Assembly (NCBI GenBank): GCA_965229635.1
Contig: OZ245894.1
Span: 6,076,001-6,140,000 of the forward strand
Reading direction: 5' to 3'
Source of the DNA: BQJU01 sp965229635
GTDB taxonomy: Bacteria; Bacteroidota; Bacteroidia; Chitinophagales; Saprospiraceae
DNA length: 64,000 bases
The translations under genes were made by a program, and so were the position numbers. Below, in pieces: positions 35,420 through 45,296 of this stretch. The notes below the pieces were generated by a model that saw only the letters and a program-made list of their open reading frames with translations, was not told the origin of the DNA and searched no databases. How positions within the stretch are numbered: position 1 is the first letter of the stretch; each line of letters begins with the position of its first letter.

Positions 35420-36649
35420 ATGAAATTACCCCTGACGATTGCTTTGTTCATTTGCAGCTCGTTTACCCTGGTTTTTGGGCAAATCCATGACATGTCTCTC
35501 CTCAAGGGAGCCCGTAAGGTCGATATACCCTTTGAATACGTTAATAACTTTATCGTTGTCAAATTAATCTTCAATCGCACCTTTCCTTTGAAATTCATTT
35601 TTGACACGGGGGCGGAGCATACTATCCTCACCAAAAGGGAAATTACGGATCTCCTGAATGTTAATTACCTCCGTGAGTTTAAAGTCCTCGGGTCGGATAT
35701 GAAAACCGAGCTTACTGCTTACCTGGCCAACGACATTCACTTAAAGATCAACAATATCGTTTTCTTCAATCACTCCATTCTGGTATTGGAAGATGATTAC
35801 TTTCGCTTTGATGAATTCGCGGGAGTAAACGTGCAGGGCATTCTCGGTGCAGACTTGTTCCGACGCTTTATCGTCAAAGTCAATTACCAACGCAGGGTGA
35901 TCACACTCTACGATCCCAAATACTTTTCACCACCCCAGGATTTTCGGGAAATTCCCGTTGAGTTAAAGCGCAACAAACCCTATCTTTTTGCCGATGCTCT
36001 TTTTCAGGATCAACAGGAGGAATCCGATGTCAAACTTCTGGTTGATACCGGAGCGAGCCTTGCGCTTTTGTTGCATACCGATACTGACTCCACTTTTCAC
36101 CTGCCTCCCAATGTAATCTTAAGCAATATTGGCATGGGACTAGGCGGTTTTCTGGTAGGCTATGTGGGCAGAATCTCACAATTAGATATGAGTGGTTATA
36201 ATCTGACTCAGGTGCTGACTAATTTTCAGGACACCAACCCGGATATCGACCCTGATTTCCTCAATAATCGAAATGGGATCATCGGCAATCAATTGCTTTT
36301 TCGATTTACCATTATTATCGATTATGTCCGATCAAAGATGTACCTGAAGCCCAACCGCCACTTCGATGAAAAATTTCAATATGACAAAAGCGGTATCTCC
36401 CTTGCCGCTTCAGGTGTCAGCCTCAATAATTACACGATTCTATACCTGGTACCCGGCAGTCCAGCTGAAGAGGTTGGTCTGCAAAAGGGCGACGAAGTAA
36501 AAAAAATCAATGGCTGGCCAGTATCTTTCTTCTCTCTTGAAGATATGAATAGGAAACTTCGGAAGAAAACGGGCAAATGCATTCGGCTGGTGGTCCGCAG
36601 GAATGGGGAGCGGTTGAAATTCAGATTTAGACTCCGGCCATTATTGTAG
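35420..36649 (+). CDS. Secreted single-chain retropepsin-like aspartic protease with PDZ domain
   Basis: A 409-residue exported protein (signal peptide to about VFG20-Q). Two aspartic-protease halves are seen: D62-T-G64 (FIFDTGAEHTIL) with ILGADLFRRF at 141-150, and D209-T-G211 (LLVDTGASLALL) with IIGNQLLFRF at 287-296. Together they form a pseudo-dimer in one chain. A PDZ domain follows (about 325-405; VPGSPAEEVGLQKGDEVKKING). This arrangement fits Bacteroidota proteins annotated as aspartyl protease family. Substrate unknown. It is divergent from susC across a shared 405-bp control region. Confidence 0.9.
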   Translation: MKLPLTIALFICSSFTLVFGQIHDMSLLKGARKVDIPFEYVNNFIVVKLIFNRTFPLKFIFDTGAEHTILTKREITDLLNVNYLREFKVLGSDMKTELTAYLANDIHLKINNIVFFNHSILVLEDDYFRFDEFAGVNVQGILGADLFRRFIVKVNYQRRVITLYDPKYFSPPQDFREIPVELKRNKPYLFADALFQDQQEESDVKLLVDTGASLALLLHTDTDSTFHLPPNVILSNIGMGLGGFLVGYVGRISQLDMSGYNLTQVLTNFQDTNPDIDPDFLNNRNGIIGNQLLFRFTIIIDYVRSKMYLKPNRHFDEKFQYDKSGISLAASGVSLNNYTILYLVPGSPAEEVGLQKGDEVKKINGWPVSFFSLEDMNRKLRKKTGKCIRLVVRRNGERLKFRFRLRPLL

Positions 36650-36655
36650 CTCATA

Positions 36656-38371
36656 TTACTTCCTATATTTCACCTCTCCCCCTACGATGGTCATCAGCAC
36701 CTCAGTTTCCAGAATCTCTTCCTCAGAGCAAGTGAGCAGATCCTCGGAAAGCACCACGATATCGGCGAGCTTTCCAGGTTCCAGAGAGCCTTTGTGCTTT
36801 TCCTCAAATGCAGCGTAGGCATTGGCCATGGTATAGGCGTAGATACCCTCTTCCCTGCTCATCGCCTGCTCGGGAAAAAAATCCATGTCATTATCGGCCC
36901 TTTTACGAGTTACAGATGCGTAAAAACTCTCAATAGGATCAACATCTTCCACCGGTGCATCGGTTCCGTTGGTCACCACAGCGCCGGCATCCAACAGGCT
37001 ACGCCAAGGGTAGGCTCCTTCTCTTGCCCTCTTTTCTCCCAGGCGCTTCACCACGAAAGGAGCATCAGAGGTACAGTGAATGGCTTGCATTGAGGCAATA
37101 GCTCCCAGTTCATTAAAGCGCGGAATATCCGCCGGGTCGAGATGCTGAGCGTGTTCAATTCGCCAACGCAAATCCTCTTTTTCGGGATACTTCGTCTGCA
37201 TATTTTCAAAGATATTCAGGACTTCCCGATTGGCGCGATCACCAATGGCGTGTACACACAATTGCATATCGTGAGTGATAGCCAGCTCGGCAATACTGTC
37301 CACCGTTTCTACTTTGGTGGTATTCTGGCCTTCAAACCCAGGCTTGTCTTCATAAGGCGCCAGCAACCATGCCCCGAAGGCACCAAGCGCTCCATCCACC
37401 TCCGTTTTGATGGCCCGGCAGGTGAAGAAGTGATCACCTACATCGATCATTGGAAATCTATCCAGGTGACCATTCATTTCCTTATAAGAATGCCGGAGCA
37501 TAACCCAAAGTCGTAAATCCAATTCCCCATTCTCTGCCATGGTCTTATAGGCCTCAATTTCGTAGTATTTTGAACCTGCATCCTCAAAGGTCGTAATGCC
37601 TTTTTTCAAACACTCCTCCTGGGCCAGACGAATGCCTTTCATCCATTGCTCCCGCTTTTCCTCCTCGGGTAAGGTTTCAAGGTAACTTTTGTAAGCGTCA
37701 TTGATCAATCCCATCGCCCTTTCCTCAAATACGCCAATCGCTTCACCACGTGAATCCCTAACGACCTCTCCACCTGTTGGATTAGGCGTCTCCACCGTAA
37801 TTCCGGCTGTCTCCATCGCTTTGGCATTGGCAAACAAAGAATGACCACTGGCGTGGCCCAACATCACCGGGTTATCGGGAGAAACTTCACTGAGCTTGTC
37901 GTGGTAGGGGTATCCCAACACTTCTTTGTCCAGTGGTTTATTCCACTTCTCCTGGTGCCATCCTCTTCCCACAATCCATTCGCCGGGTTTAGCACTTTTA
38001 GCGGCTTCAGCGACCATTTGCACAATTTCATCCCAGCTCTCAGAGCGTAAAAAATTAAGGTTGATTAAACTGCTGCCCAAGCCAGAAAAGTGTCCGTGTC
38101 CTTCAATAAAGCCAGGCATCGCAAAAGCTCCTTGCAAGTCAACCACCTCCGTTTCGGCATCTTTCAGTTTTTCAATTTCTTCATTTGTTCCTACGCCCAA
38201 AATTCGATTATCTTTTACTGCAATTGCCTCAACACGAGAACTTTGACTATCAACAGTGTAAATATTTCCATTCACAAAAACCTTTGTTGCCACTTCACTT
38301 TTTTGGTCTTGACAACTGAATAAAATGAACAGAAATAAGAAAAGAAATGTCACCTTTGAATTAAATTGCAT
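36656..38371 (-). CDS. Amidohydrolase-3 family lipoprotein (YtcJ-like)
   Basis: A 571-residue metal-dependent hydrolase anchored by an SPII signal (FLFILFSC, lipid Cys20). Metal-binding motifs include GFIEGHGHFSG (the HxH of the amidohydrolase barrel), later RIEHAQHLDPAD and NGTDAPVED (catalytic Asp). The end (GSLEPGKLADIVVL) is the usual composite beta domain. The family splits amide or imide bonds in small molecules; the substrate is not predictable. Its stop is 6 bp from that of the convergent retropepsin gene. Confidence 0.93.
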   Translation of the reverse strand: MQFNSKVTFLFLFLFILFSCQDQKSEVATKVFVNGNIYTVDSQSSRVEAIAVKDNRILGVGTNEEIEKLKDAETEVVDLQGAFAMPGFIEGHGHFSGLGSSLINLNFLRSESWDEIVQMVAEAAKSAKPGEWIVGRGWHQEKWNKPLDKEVLGYPYHDKLSEVSPDNPVMLGHASGHSLFANAKAMETAGITVETPNPTGGEVVRDSRGEAIGVFEERAMGLINDAYKSYLETLPEEEKREQWMKGIRLAQEECLKKGITTFEDAGSKYYEIEAYKTMAENGELDLRLWVMLRHSYKEMNGHLDRFPMIDVGDHFFTCRAIKTEVDGALGAFGAWLLAPYEDKPGFEGQNTTKVETVDSIAELAITHDMQLCVHAIGDRANREVLNIFENMQTKYPEKEDLRWRIEHAQHLDPADIPRFNELGAIASMQAIHCTSDAPFVVKRLGEKRAREGAYPWRSLLDAGAVVTNGTDAPVEDVDPIESFYASVTRKRADNDMDFFPEQAMSREEGIYAYTMANAYAAFEEKHKGSLEPGKLADIVVLSEDLLTCSEEEILETEVLMTIVGGEVKYRK

Positions 38372-38473
38372 AGTTGGTATTTTAAATCAGTGATTGGTTT
38401 GGCTATAGCCAAATAAAAGGTGTTTTCACCCGGCGAGCAAAATACAAAATCTTATCTTACTTTTGTGGCCATT

Positions 38474-39427
38474 ATGATTGGAACGGATATCCATAAAGCC
38501 ATCAGCTACCTTCGTGAGGAACAGGTTGTAGCCATTCCAACGGAAACCGTCTACGGACTGGCGGGCAATGCCTTGAGCCGTAAAGCGGTGGCCACCATTT
38601 TTGCAGTCAAAAATCGCCCCAGCTTTGATCCGTTGATCATTCACACCAACGACTTTTCGAAACTGGAAACCTGGGTGGCGGAAATCCCAGCCCTGGCCCA
38701 GGATTTGGCAAAAGCCTTCTTACCCGGCCCATTAACCTTTTTATTGCAAAAGAAACCCATTATTCCAGATCTCGTGACGGCTGGTTCACCATTGGTAGCG
38801 GTACGGATTCCCAATCACCCGATCACACAGCAACTGCTTGCCCAACTGGAGTTTCCGCTGGCCGCTCCCAGCGCCAATCCCTTTGGCTACATCAGTCCCA
38901 CCACAGCCCATCACGTAGATCAACAACTGGGCGATAAGATTCCTTATATCCTCGACGGAGGTCCCTGTGTAGTGGGGTTGGAAAGCACCATCATCGGCTT
39001 TCAAGAAGGTCACCCTGTGGTGTACCGCAAAGGAGGCATTGCCATTGAAGCCATTGAAGCCATCATCGGCACCGTAGAGGTGAAAGCCCATTCCTCCTCC
39101 AATCCTCAGGCGCCAGGTATGCTAAAGAGTCACTATGCCCCTGGAGTACCCCTGATTTTAGGAAACATTGACAAGCTTGTGCAAGAAAACAAGGATAAAA
39201 AAATAGGAATCCTTTCCTTCCAAAAACAATTCAGCCACCTGCCTGCTCACCAACAATTGGTGCTCTCCCCTACCGGTGACTTTCGCGAGGCGGCCCAGAA
39301 GCTATTCTCCGCATTGCGCTATCTGGACGGACTCGAAATCGACCTCATCATCGCCGAATTGCTGCCGGAGCTCGATCTGGGCCGTGCCATCAATGACCGG
39401 TTGCGAAGAGCTGCATCGAAACAATGA
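38474..39427 (+). CDS. L-threonylcarbamoyladenylate synthase (Sua5/TsaC)
   Basis: Makes the threonylcarbamoyl-AMP used for t6A37 tRNA modification. The ATG at 38474 gives MIGTDIHKAISYLREEQVV, and 317 residues match Sua5-type proteins with both the YrdC domain (PTETVYGLAGNA, KNRPSFDPLI, LPGPLTFLL, AAPSANPFGYISPT) and the smaller C-terminal Sua5 domain after a linker (SSSNPQAPGMLKSHYAP). An upstream GTG at 38420 would add an unconvincing leader. Sua5 form rather than the single-domain TsaC. Confidence 0.95.
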   Translation: MIGTDIHKAISYLREEQVVAIPTETVYGLAGNALSRKAVATIFAVKNRPSFDPLIIHTNDFSKLETWVAEIPALAQDLAKAFLPGPLTFLLQKKPIIPDLVTAGSPLVAVRIPNHPITQQLLAQLEFPLAAPSANPFGYISPTTAHHVDQQLGDKIPYILDGGPCVVGLESTIIGFQEGHPVVYRKGGIAIEAIEAIIGTVEVKAHSSSNPQAPGMLKSHYAPGVPLILGNIDKLVQENKDKKIGILSFQKQFSHLPAHQQLVLSPTGDFREAAQKLFSALRYLDGLEIDLIIAELLPELDLGRAINDRLRRAASKQ

Positions 39428-39522
39428 GTAGATTTAATTCTAAAAATGGTGGGAAAATCGAACAAAATAGCTTAAATTCTATTAAAATATAGAAGATTAT
39501 TCTTTCCACTAAAACTCAAGCC

Positions 39523-39966
39523 ATGAGAACTCTTGCGATCAAATACGGTATCATGATGTTTGCTGGCTTTACCCTCTTTTTTCTGGTCATGCACTTGTTG
39601 GGTCAAAGTCAAAATTTTAACCTCCGTATTTTTAACGGCGTTATCCATATAGGCATCATGTACATGGCCATCAAGGCTTATAAAGAGCAGTTTCCCAAAT
39701 CACAGGACAACTACCTCAATGGTGTGGCCATGGCTATTTATTCCTCTGTAATTGGCATCTTGCCTTTCGCAGTGTTCTTGATGATCTTTCTGGATCAATC
39801 ACCCCACCTGATGGCTGAATTTAAGGACAAGACCCCCATTGGTGAATACCTTACACCAGTGACTGCCAGTGTTTTTATCTTTATGGAAGGCTTGATCATT
39901 AGCCTCATCGGTGGTTATGTACTCACACGCATTGTGCTAATGAATCAAACGGAGCATAGCAGTTAA
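39523..39966 (+). CDS. Four-TM membrane protein (DUF4199-like)
   Basis: A 147-residue protein with four predicted TM helices (about 7-27, 37-54, 69-92, 110-137). Size and layout, including the IHIGIMYMAIKAYKEQF segment after the second helix, resemble the DUF4199 proteins common in Bacteroidota; assignment is by memory. Function unknown. It overlaps the convergent TonB-receptor gene by 4 bases at the 3' ends. Confidence 0.75.
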   Translation: MRTLAIKYGIMMFAGFTLFFLVMHLLGQSQNFNLRIFNGVIHIGIMYMAIKAYKEQFPKSQDNYLNGVAMAIYSSVIGILPFAVFLMIFLDQSPHLMAEFKDKTPIGEYLTPVTASVFIFMEGLIISLIGGYVLTRIVLMNQTEHSS

Positions 39967-42377
39967 AAGGTGATCATCACGCCGATACTCGGTAACACTG
40001 TGCCCTGCGCATCACTGATGGTTTTAAGTTTGTAGCGCTGTTCGGACTCAGGCGCATCGGGGTTCACAATCATGCCATCGCCAATGGGCATATTATTTTC
40101 GTCCAATGGTCGATCTAGAATTAGTTGCTCGGTCCCCACTGAATTACCGGTCAGATTCTCGATATCAAGGTAAAGATTCAAACTCCATTTTTTGAAAAAC
40201 CACTTCTTGTCTACGCGCACATCGATGGTATTACTGGCTTCGGTGCGCAGGCTATTTAGTTGGTCATAATTGGGAATACCCCGATTGTTGACATCCCAAT
40301 TGCTCACCAGGGAAGAGGCATCGGCAAAAGGAGTTCGCGGCAATGCCGACTGGAATCGCCAGTTGATACCAACTTCCCAGTTTCGCTTAAACTTCTTGCC
40401 CACCGTCAGATTGATAATGTGGCGGGCATCCCAGGAGGAGGGTACATATTGACCACTTTTGTCCTTAAATTCACTTTTACCCAAGGTGTAAGCAGCGATT
40501 CCATAAAAGCCCTTATACAGACGTTGCTGGAAGAGAAATTCAAGCCCATAACTCCGTCCTTCGGAAGTAGATACAGCCGGTTCATTACCCAGCACGCCGA
40601 AGTCGCCCCCCAGGTTGGCCAAGGAAATGCTGTCACGCAAGAGGAAGGGGTAATTCCCATATTGCTTATAATATCCTTCCACCGTGATTTTGGAACTGGA
40701 TGCTGTGTTGAACTCCAGTCCTGCGACGAGGTGGTTGCTGCGAATGTATTTCACGCCGTTTTCTTTATTGACAAAGGTCCCCATGTCCTGATATCCAAGT
40801 ACCGTATAGGGAGGCAGCTGGTAATAGATGCCTGTATTGAAGTTAAAGGCCAGCCGATCAGTAAAGGCAAAGGCCAGCGAAAACCTCGGCGAAAACTGGT
40901 CCAGCGGATTACTCATTTCATCGGAATAGGAATTAGCATCTGCCCGAAAGCCAGCGGAAAGTACCAGCCGTTCATCGAGAAACGTACGGCTTAATTGCGC
41001 AAAAGCGGCGTATTTATTCATCGAAAAACTCGACTGAAAATCAATGGTTTGTGGACCGGATGAGGTAAAAATCCTATTGAAAGTACGGTTATTGTACTTA
41101 ACGTATTCGTAGGCCACACCGTAGTTCAACTTGTAGCTACCCAGCCGATTGGTTCTTTCAATACGCAGTTTATTTTCAATCTCCTGTGATCGATAATCCA
41201 GTATCAGATTGTCCTCGCTGCTTTCATCATTTTGGAAATACTTCCTGGCTTCATTGTTGAGCATATTCCGGCTCAATACAAAGGTCCAGTAGCCGTTGTT
41301 GTTGAAGTGCTTATACACCAGTCCATTGGTATAATTCCACTGTGGTGAAACGGGCAATTGATCCAGCAAATACTGTTGATCTTCGGTCTCATTGGCGTCG
41401 AGGTTGAGCTTAAACTGGTCAATCGCTCCAAGGCCAATGAAGGTCAACTCATTCTTTTGGTCGATCTTGTATTTCACCTTGGCCTGAAAGTCATTGTAAG
41501 TAGGTAGGAAGGGCAAGCCAATGGCTTTAAACAAAAATTGCAGGTATGATCTCCTTGTAGAAAACAGGAAAGTAGTCTTATCACCGATTGGTCCTTCCAG
41601 GGTCAATCCTATATCGGTAGCGCCCACCATAAATGTACCCCCCAGTCGGTCATCCCGGCCATCGCGTTGCTGGAAGTTAAAGACCGAGCTAAGCGTATTT
41701 CCCCGGTTAGCAGGAAAGGCTCCACTGTAAAAATCTACCTCGCGAATGAAGTTGACATTGATCAATCCCACCGGACCACCGGAAGCGCCCTGGGTAGCGA
41801 AGTGGTTGATATTGGGCACCTCCACATCATCCAGGTAAAAGCGATTTTCATTGGGCGCTCCGCCTCGAATGATGAGGTCATTACGAAAAGAAGCCGTAGA
41901 AGTTACTCCCGGCAGAGATTGTACTACACGGGAAATATCGCGATTGGCTCCGGGGTTACGCTGGATTTCTGCCACGCCAATCGTGCGTAGCGAAACGGGG
42001 CTCTCTTCCGTTTTGCGGAAAGGAGAAGCCTTAACCACCACTTCGTCCAACTGCTCCGCCACCTCTTCCATTGCAAAATCGACTACTGCGGGGCTGGCCG
42101 GACTCACCTGAATTTCATATTTCGTGATCTCCTGAAAACCCAGGTAGGTAGCGCGAACGTTATACAGTCCGGGCGTCAATTCAGTAATTTCATAGTTCCC
42201 GTCAATATCGGTCGTGGTCCCCAGATCGGTCCCCATCACCAGGATATTGGCAAAACCGATGGGCTCATTATTGATGGCATTCGTAACTCTGCCCTTGATG
42301 ACACCGTTTTGTGCCATCAGTAGGTGAAGACTACAAAAAAGGACGGCTAAAGCAGCCATTGATTTCCGTACAATCAT
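39963..42377 (-). CDS. TonB-dependent receptor with carboxypeptidase-regulatory-like domain
   Basis: An 804-residue outer-membrane importer. After the signal peptide (FCSLHLLMAQ) comes a beta-sandwich domain (IKGRVTNAINNEPIGFANI, DIDGNYEITELTPG), then the plug (VQSLPGVTSTASFRNDLIIRGG, shown in part; the core FRNDLIIRGGAPNENRFYLD is split) and a barrel ending in ITF. It is shorter than SusC, has no SusD partner and belongs to the general TonB-receptor/DUF-type group. The substrate is not predictable; neighbours are a four-TM protein and sugar enzymes. Confidence 0.93.
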   Translation of the reverse strand: MIVRKSMAALAVLFCSLHLLMAQNGVIKGRVTNAINNEPIGFANILVMGTDLGTTTDIDGNYEITELTPGLYNVRATYLGFQEITKYEIQVSPASPAVVDFAMEEVAEQLDEVVVKASPFRKTEESPVSLRTIGVAEIQRNPGANRDISRVVQSLPGVTSTASFRNDLIIRGGAPNENRFYLDDVEVPNINHFATQGASGGPVGLINVNFIREVDFYSGAFPANRGNTLSSVFNFQQRDGRDDRLGGTFMVGATDIGLTLEGPIGDKTTFLFSTRRSYLQFLFKAIGLPFLPTYNDFQAKVKYKIDQKNELTFIGLGAIDQFKLNLDANETEDQQYLLDQLPVSPQWNYTNGLVYKHFNNNGYWTFVLSRNMLNNEARKYFQNDESSEDNLILDYRSQEIENKLRIERTNRLGSYKLNYGVAYEYVKYNNRTFNRIFTSSGPQTIDFQSSFSMNKYAAFAQLSRTFLDERLVLSAGFRADANSYSDEMSNPLDQFSPRFSLAFAFTDRLAFNFNTGIYYQLPPYTVLGYQDMGTFVNKENGVKYIRSNHLVAGLEFNTASSSKITVEGYYKQYGNYPFLLRDSISLANLGGDFGVLGNEPAVSTSEGRSYGLEFLFQQRLYKGFYGIAAYTLGKSEFKDKSGQYVPSSWDARHIINLTVGKKFKRNWEVGINWRFQSALPRTPFADASSLVSNWDVNNRGIPNYDQLNSLRTEASNTIDVRVDKKWFFKKWSLNLYLDIENLTGNSVGTEQLILDRPLDENNMPIGDGMIVNPDAPESEQRYKLKTISDAQGTVLPSIGVMITF

Positions 42378-42461
42378 GTTTTTTGCTTAACTTGGTTTAT
42401 GACCATGTTTGGAGGCCAAACAGCAAATTGTAAAAAAGGTTTTTGAAATCTAAATACTTCC

Positions 42462-43586
42462 ATGTATATCTTAATTGCCGCCGATTCTTTTAAGGAATCA
42501 CTATCTGCCAAAGACGTTTGCCAGTCCATTGCCATGGGCGTTCGGCTGGCCAACAATAGCCATACTGTTCATCTTTTCCCCATGGCCGATGGCGGAGAAG
42601 GGACGGCTAGTGTATTAAGCCAAAACACCAGTGGCACCTGGATAACGACCACGGTACACGATCCGCTTTTCCGGGAGGTCTCTGCAGGTTACGGGCTATC
42701 GCCCGATGGTCAAACGGCGTTTATCGATATGGCACAGGCTTCCGGACTGGATTTGCTGACTGATGAGGAGAAAAACCCTTTGCAAACGACTACATTGGGA
42801 ACGGGAGAATTGCTTTTACACGCCATTGAGCAGGGAGCCAAGAGAGTAGTGCTCGGAATCGGTGGCAGTGCCACGAATGATGCTGGCATCGGCATGGCTC
42901 ATGCTTTGGGTTATCGCTTCTATGATGCGGCTGGTAAAGCGTTAAGTCCCATTGGCGAAAGCCTGAATAAAATTGACAAAATTGACAATTCCCAAAGACG
43001 TTTGAAGCCTCATCAAATTCAGGTTGATGTTTTATGCGATGTTGACAATCCCCTTTACGGTCCGGAAGGGGCAGCACACGTATATGCTGCCCAAAAAGGT
43101 GCCAATGGGGCCACCATCACCGTGCTGGATGAAGGGTTAAAACAATTTGCAACTTTTTTTCCCGATCATCATTTTTCCAAACTTCCTGGTGCCGGAGCTT
43201 CCGGGGGACTGGGTGCCGGAGCCATTGCATTCTTGGGAGCTACTCTTAAGCCCGGAGTGGAGACCATCATGCAACTCACTGGTTTTGAATCACATCTGCA
43301 AAAATCAACACTTGTACTGACCGGGGAAGGTAAACTGGATGAACAAAGCCTGCGGGGAAAACTCATCGGTGGCATTTGCCAAAAGGCACAACAATACGGG
43401 ATACCGGTCATTGCGTTATGTGGTCAATTGACCGCACCTCCGGAAGCCATTAAACAAATGGGCCTGCAAGCAGCCTTTTCCATCGCTCAGGGACCACAAT
43501 CATTGGCCGAAGCCATGGCGCAAACCAGCAACAATTTGAAGACTACCGCGTTTCACATCCTACGCACTTTTCATCGAGAAGCGTGA
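42462..43586 (+). CDS. Glycerate kinase (GlxK/GarK type)
   Basis: Phosphorylates D-glycerate using ATP; 374 residues, the family's normal size. Typical segments are ADSFKESLSAKDVCQSIAMG at the N-terminus, PMADGGEGTASVL, GIGGSATNDAGIGMAHALGY and GAGASGGLGAGAIAFLGA. It is divergent from the TonB receptor and followed 85 bp later by trehalase. The protein is cytoplasmic. Whether it makes 2- or 3-phosphoglycerate is not decided by sequence. Confidence 0.95.
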   Translation: MYILIAADSFKESLSAKDVCQSIAMGVRLANNSHTVHLFPMADGGEGTASVLSQNTSGTWITTTVHDPLFREVSAGYGLSPDGQTAFIDMAQASGLDLLTDEEKNPLQTTTLGTGELLLHAIEQGAKRVVLGIGGSATNDAGIGMAHALGYRFYDAAGKALSPIGESLNKIDKIDNSQRRLKPHQIQVDVLCDVDNPLYGPEGAAHVYAAQKGANGATITVLDEGLKQFATFFPDHHFSKLPGAGASGGLGAGAIAFLGATLKPGVETIMQLTGFESHLQKSTLVLTGEGKLDEQSLRGKLIGGICQKAQQYGIPVIALCGQLTAPPEAIKQMGLQAAFSIAQGPQSLAEAMAQTSNNLKTTAFHILRTFHREA

Positions 43587-43671
43587 TGGCGTAATTTTGA
43601 GTGCAACCAATATATTTCGCTGGTCGCAAATGAAGTATTATCTTGCCATGAAATTACAACAATATCTAAAT

Positions 43672-45294
43672 ATGTCGCGAATAAATACCTTACCCCTATT
43701 GCTTTTGCTTTTCCTGCTAAGCTGCCAGCAAAATGAAACCAAGGAAGCAATGACGTACCAGGAAAACAAACAAAACCTTCCTCCCGAGCTACGCTATGGT
43801 CAACTGTTTGTCGATGTGCAAATGGCCAAAATTTTTCCCGATGGAAAAACCTTCGCTGATGCTATTCCTAAATATCCTACTGACCAGATCCTGGCCGAAT
43901 ATGAAACCCGAAAAAACAACCCGGAAATCAACTTTGACCTGGCTGCTTTTGTGGAAGAGTTTTTTGATAAACCGAGACAGTACGCTTCGGGCTTTGAAAG
44001 CGATACCTCGCGCTCGACTGCGGAGCATATCAATGCCCTGTGGCCGGTACTGACGCGCGAACCGGGAGATGATAACCCGGGCACACTCATCGCCCTACCC
44101 CACCCATATGTCGTACCGGGTGGCCGCTTTGGGGAGATTTATTATTGGGATAGCTACTTTACCATGCTGGGCCTGCAGGTAGATGGGAAAGTGGAGATGA
44201 TCCAAAATATGGTCGACAACTTTTCCTTCCTCATTGATAGCATCGGGTTTATCCCCAATGGCAATCGCACCTATTTCCTCAGTCGCTCCCAGCCACCTTT
44301 CTATTCCTTGATGGTTGGCTTGCTGGCCGACGAAAAGGGGGACGAAATCTACTCCAGGTACCTGCCGCAATTGGAAACGGAATATCAATTCTGGATGGAT
44401 GGGTTGCAGGATTTGAGCAAGAGATCGCCCGTGAGTAAACACCTGGTCAGGCTGAAAGATGGCAGTATACTCAATCGGTATTGGGATGCCGGTAATACCC
44501 CCCGGGCCGAAATGTACCGCGATGACGTGCAAACCGCTGCCGAAACCGACCGGCCAAAAGATCAACTCTACGCCGATTTGCGGGCCGCCTGCGAATCAGG
44601 CTGGGACTTCTCCAGTCGCTGGCTCCGTAATCCACGAAAACTGTCGACCATCCACACCACGGAGATCATTCCCGTTGACCTCAATGCCTTGCTATATAAA
44701 CTGGAAAAGACCATAGAAGGGGCTTATTCTCAGAAAGGCGATATTGAGAATGCTGATCTCTTCAACCAACGAGCTGCCCAACGCCTGGATGCCCTGATCC
44801 GCTATTGCTGGGATGATACGCAAGGGTATTTTCAGGATTACGACTATGTGAAGGACGACTTTACGGGTACCCTTTCTCTGGCGGGCATGTATCCACTGTT
44901 TTTTGAAATGGCCGAGCCCGCCCAAGCAGAAGCTTCCGCCGGCTTATTGCAACGCGATTTTCTCAAGCCCGGCGGAGTGGTATCAACCCTAAACATTACC
45001 GGTCAGCAATGGGATTCACCTAATGGATGGGCACCACTGCAATGGATCAGCTATCGGGGGCTCAAAAATTACGGCTTCAACGAAGTAGCCGATACCCTGG
45101 CCCGCCGTTGGATTGCCCTGAATGACAAGGTTTACCACAATACCGGCAAGATGGTTGAAAAATATAATGTACTTGACATGACGCTCGAAGCAGGCGGCGG
45201 AGAATACCCCGTACAGGATGGCTTTGGCTGGTCGAATGGCGTATATCTGCGGCTGCTGGAGGAAGTCAAGACCGCCGAAACAGGAGAAGAATAA
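43672..45294 (+). CDS. Trehalase (GH37) lipoprotein
   Basis: Hydrolyses trehalose to glucose. Both GH37 signatures are present: PGGRFGEIYYWDSYF (about 44116-44160) and QWDSPNGWAP (about 45007-45036). The catalytic acid Asp is in ESGWDFSSRW and the base Glu in GGGEYPVQDGFGWSNG. An SPII signal (LLLLLFLLSC) anchors it in the envelope. Start chosen at ATG 43672 for the compact lipoprotein signal and AT-rich leader; ATGs at 43648 and 43630 are alternatives. The aldose 1-epimerase gene begins two bases after its stop, consistent with use of the released anomers. Confidence 0.95.
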   Translation: MSRINTLPLLLLLFLLSCQQNETKEAMTYQENKQNLPPELRYGQLFVDVQMAKIFPDGKTFADAIPKYPTDQILAEYETRKNNPEINFDLAAFVEEFFDKPRQYASGFESDTSRSTAEHINALWPVLTREPGDDNPGTLIALPHPYVVPGGRFGEIYYWDSYFTMLGLQVDGKVEMIQNMVDNFSFLIDSIGFIPNGNRTYFLSRSQPPFYSLMVGLLADEKGDEIYSRYLPQLETEYQFWMDGLQDLSKRSPVSKHLVRLKDGSILNRYWDAGNTPRAEMYRDDVQTAAETDRPKDQLYADLRAACESGWDFSSRWLRNPRKLSTIHTTEIIPVDLNALLYKLEKTIEGAYSQKGDIENADLFNQRAAQRLDALIRYCWDDTQGYFQDYDYVKDDFTGTLSLAGMYPLFFEMAEPAQAEASAGLLQRDFLKPGGVVSTLNITGQQWDSPNGWAPLQWISYRGLKNYGFNEVADTLARRWIALNDKVYHNTGKMVEKYNVLDMTLEAGGGEYPVQDGFGWSNGVYLRLLEEVKTAETGEE

Positions 45295-45296
45295 AC

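Noticed and set aside
40260..40994. 244-codon plus-strand open frame opposite the TonB receptor
   Set aside because: Antisense to a strongly supported TonB-dependent receptor; lacks any recognisable domain.
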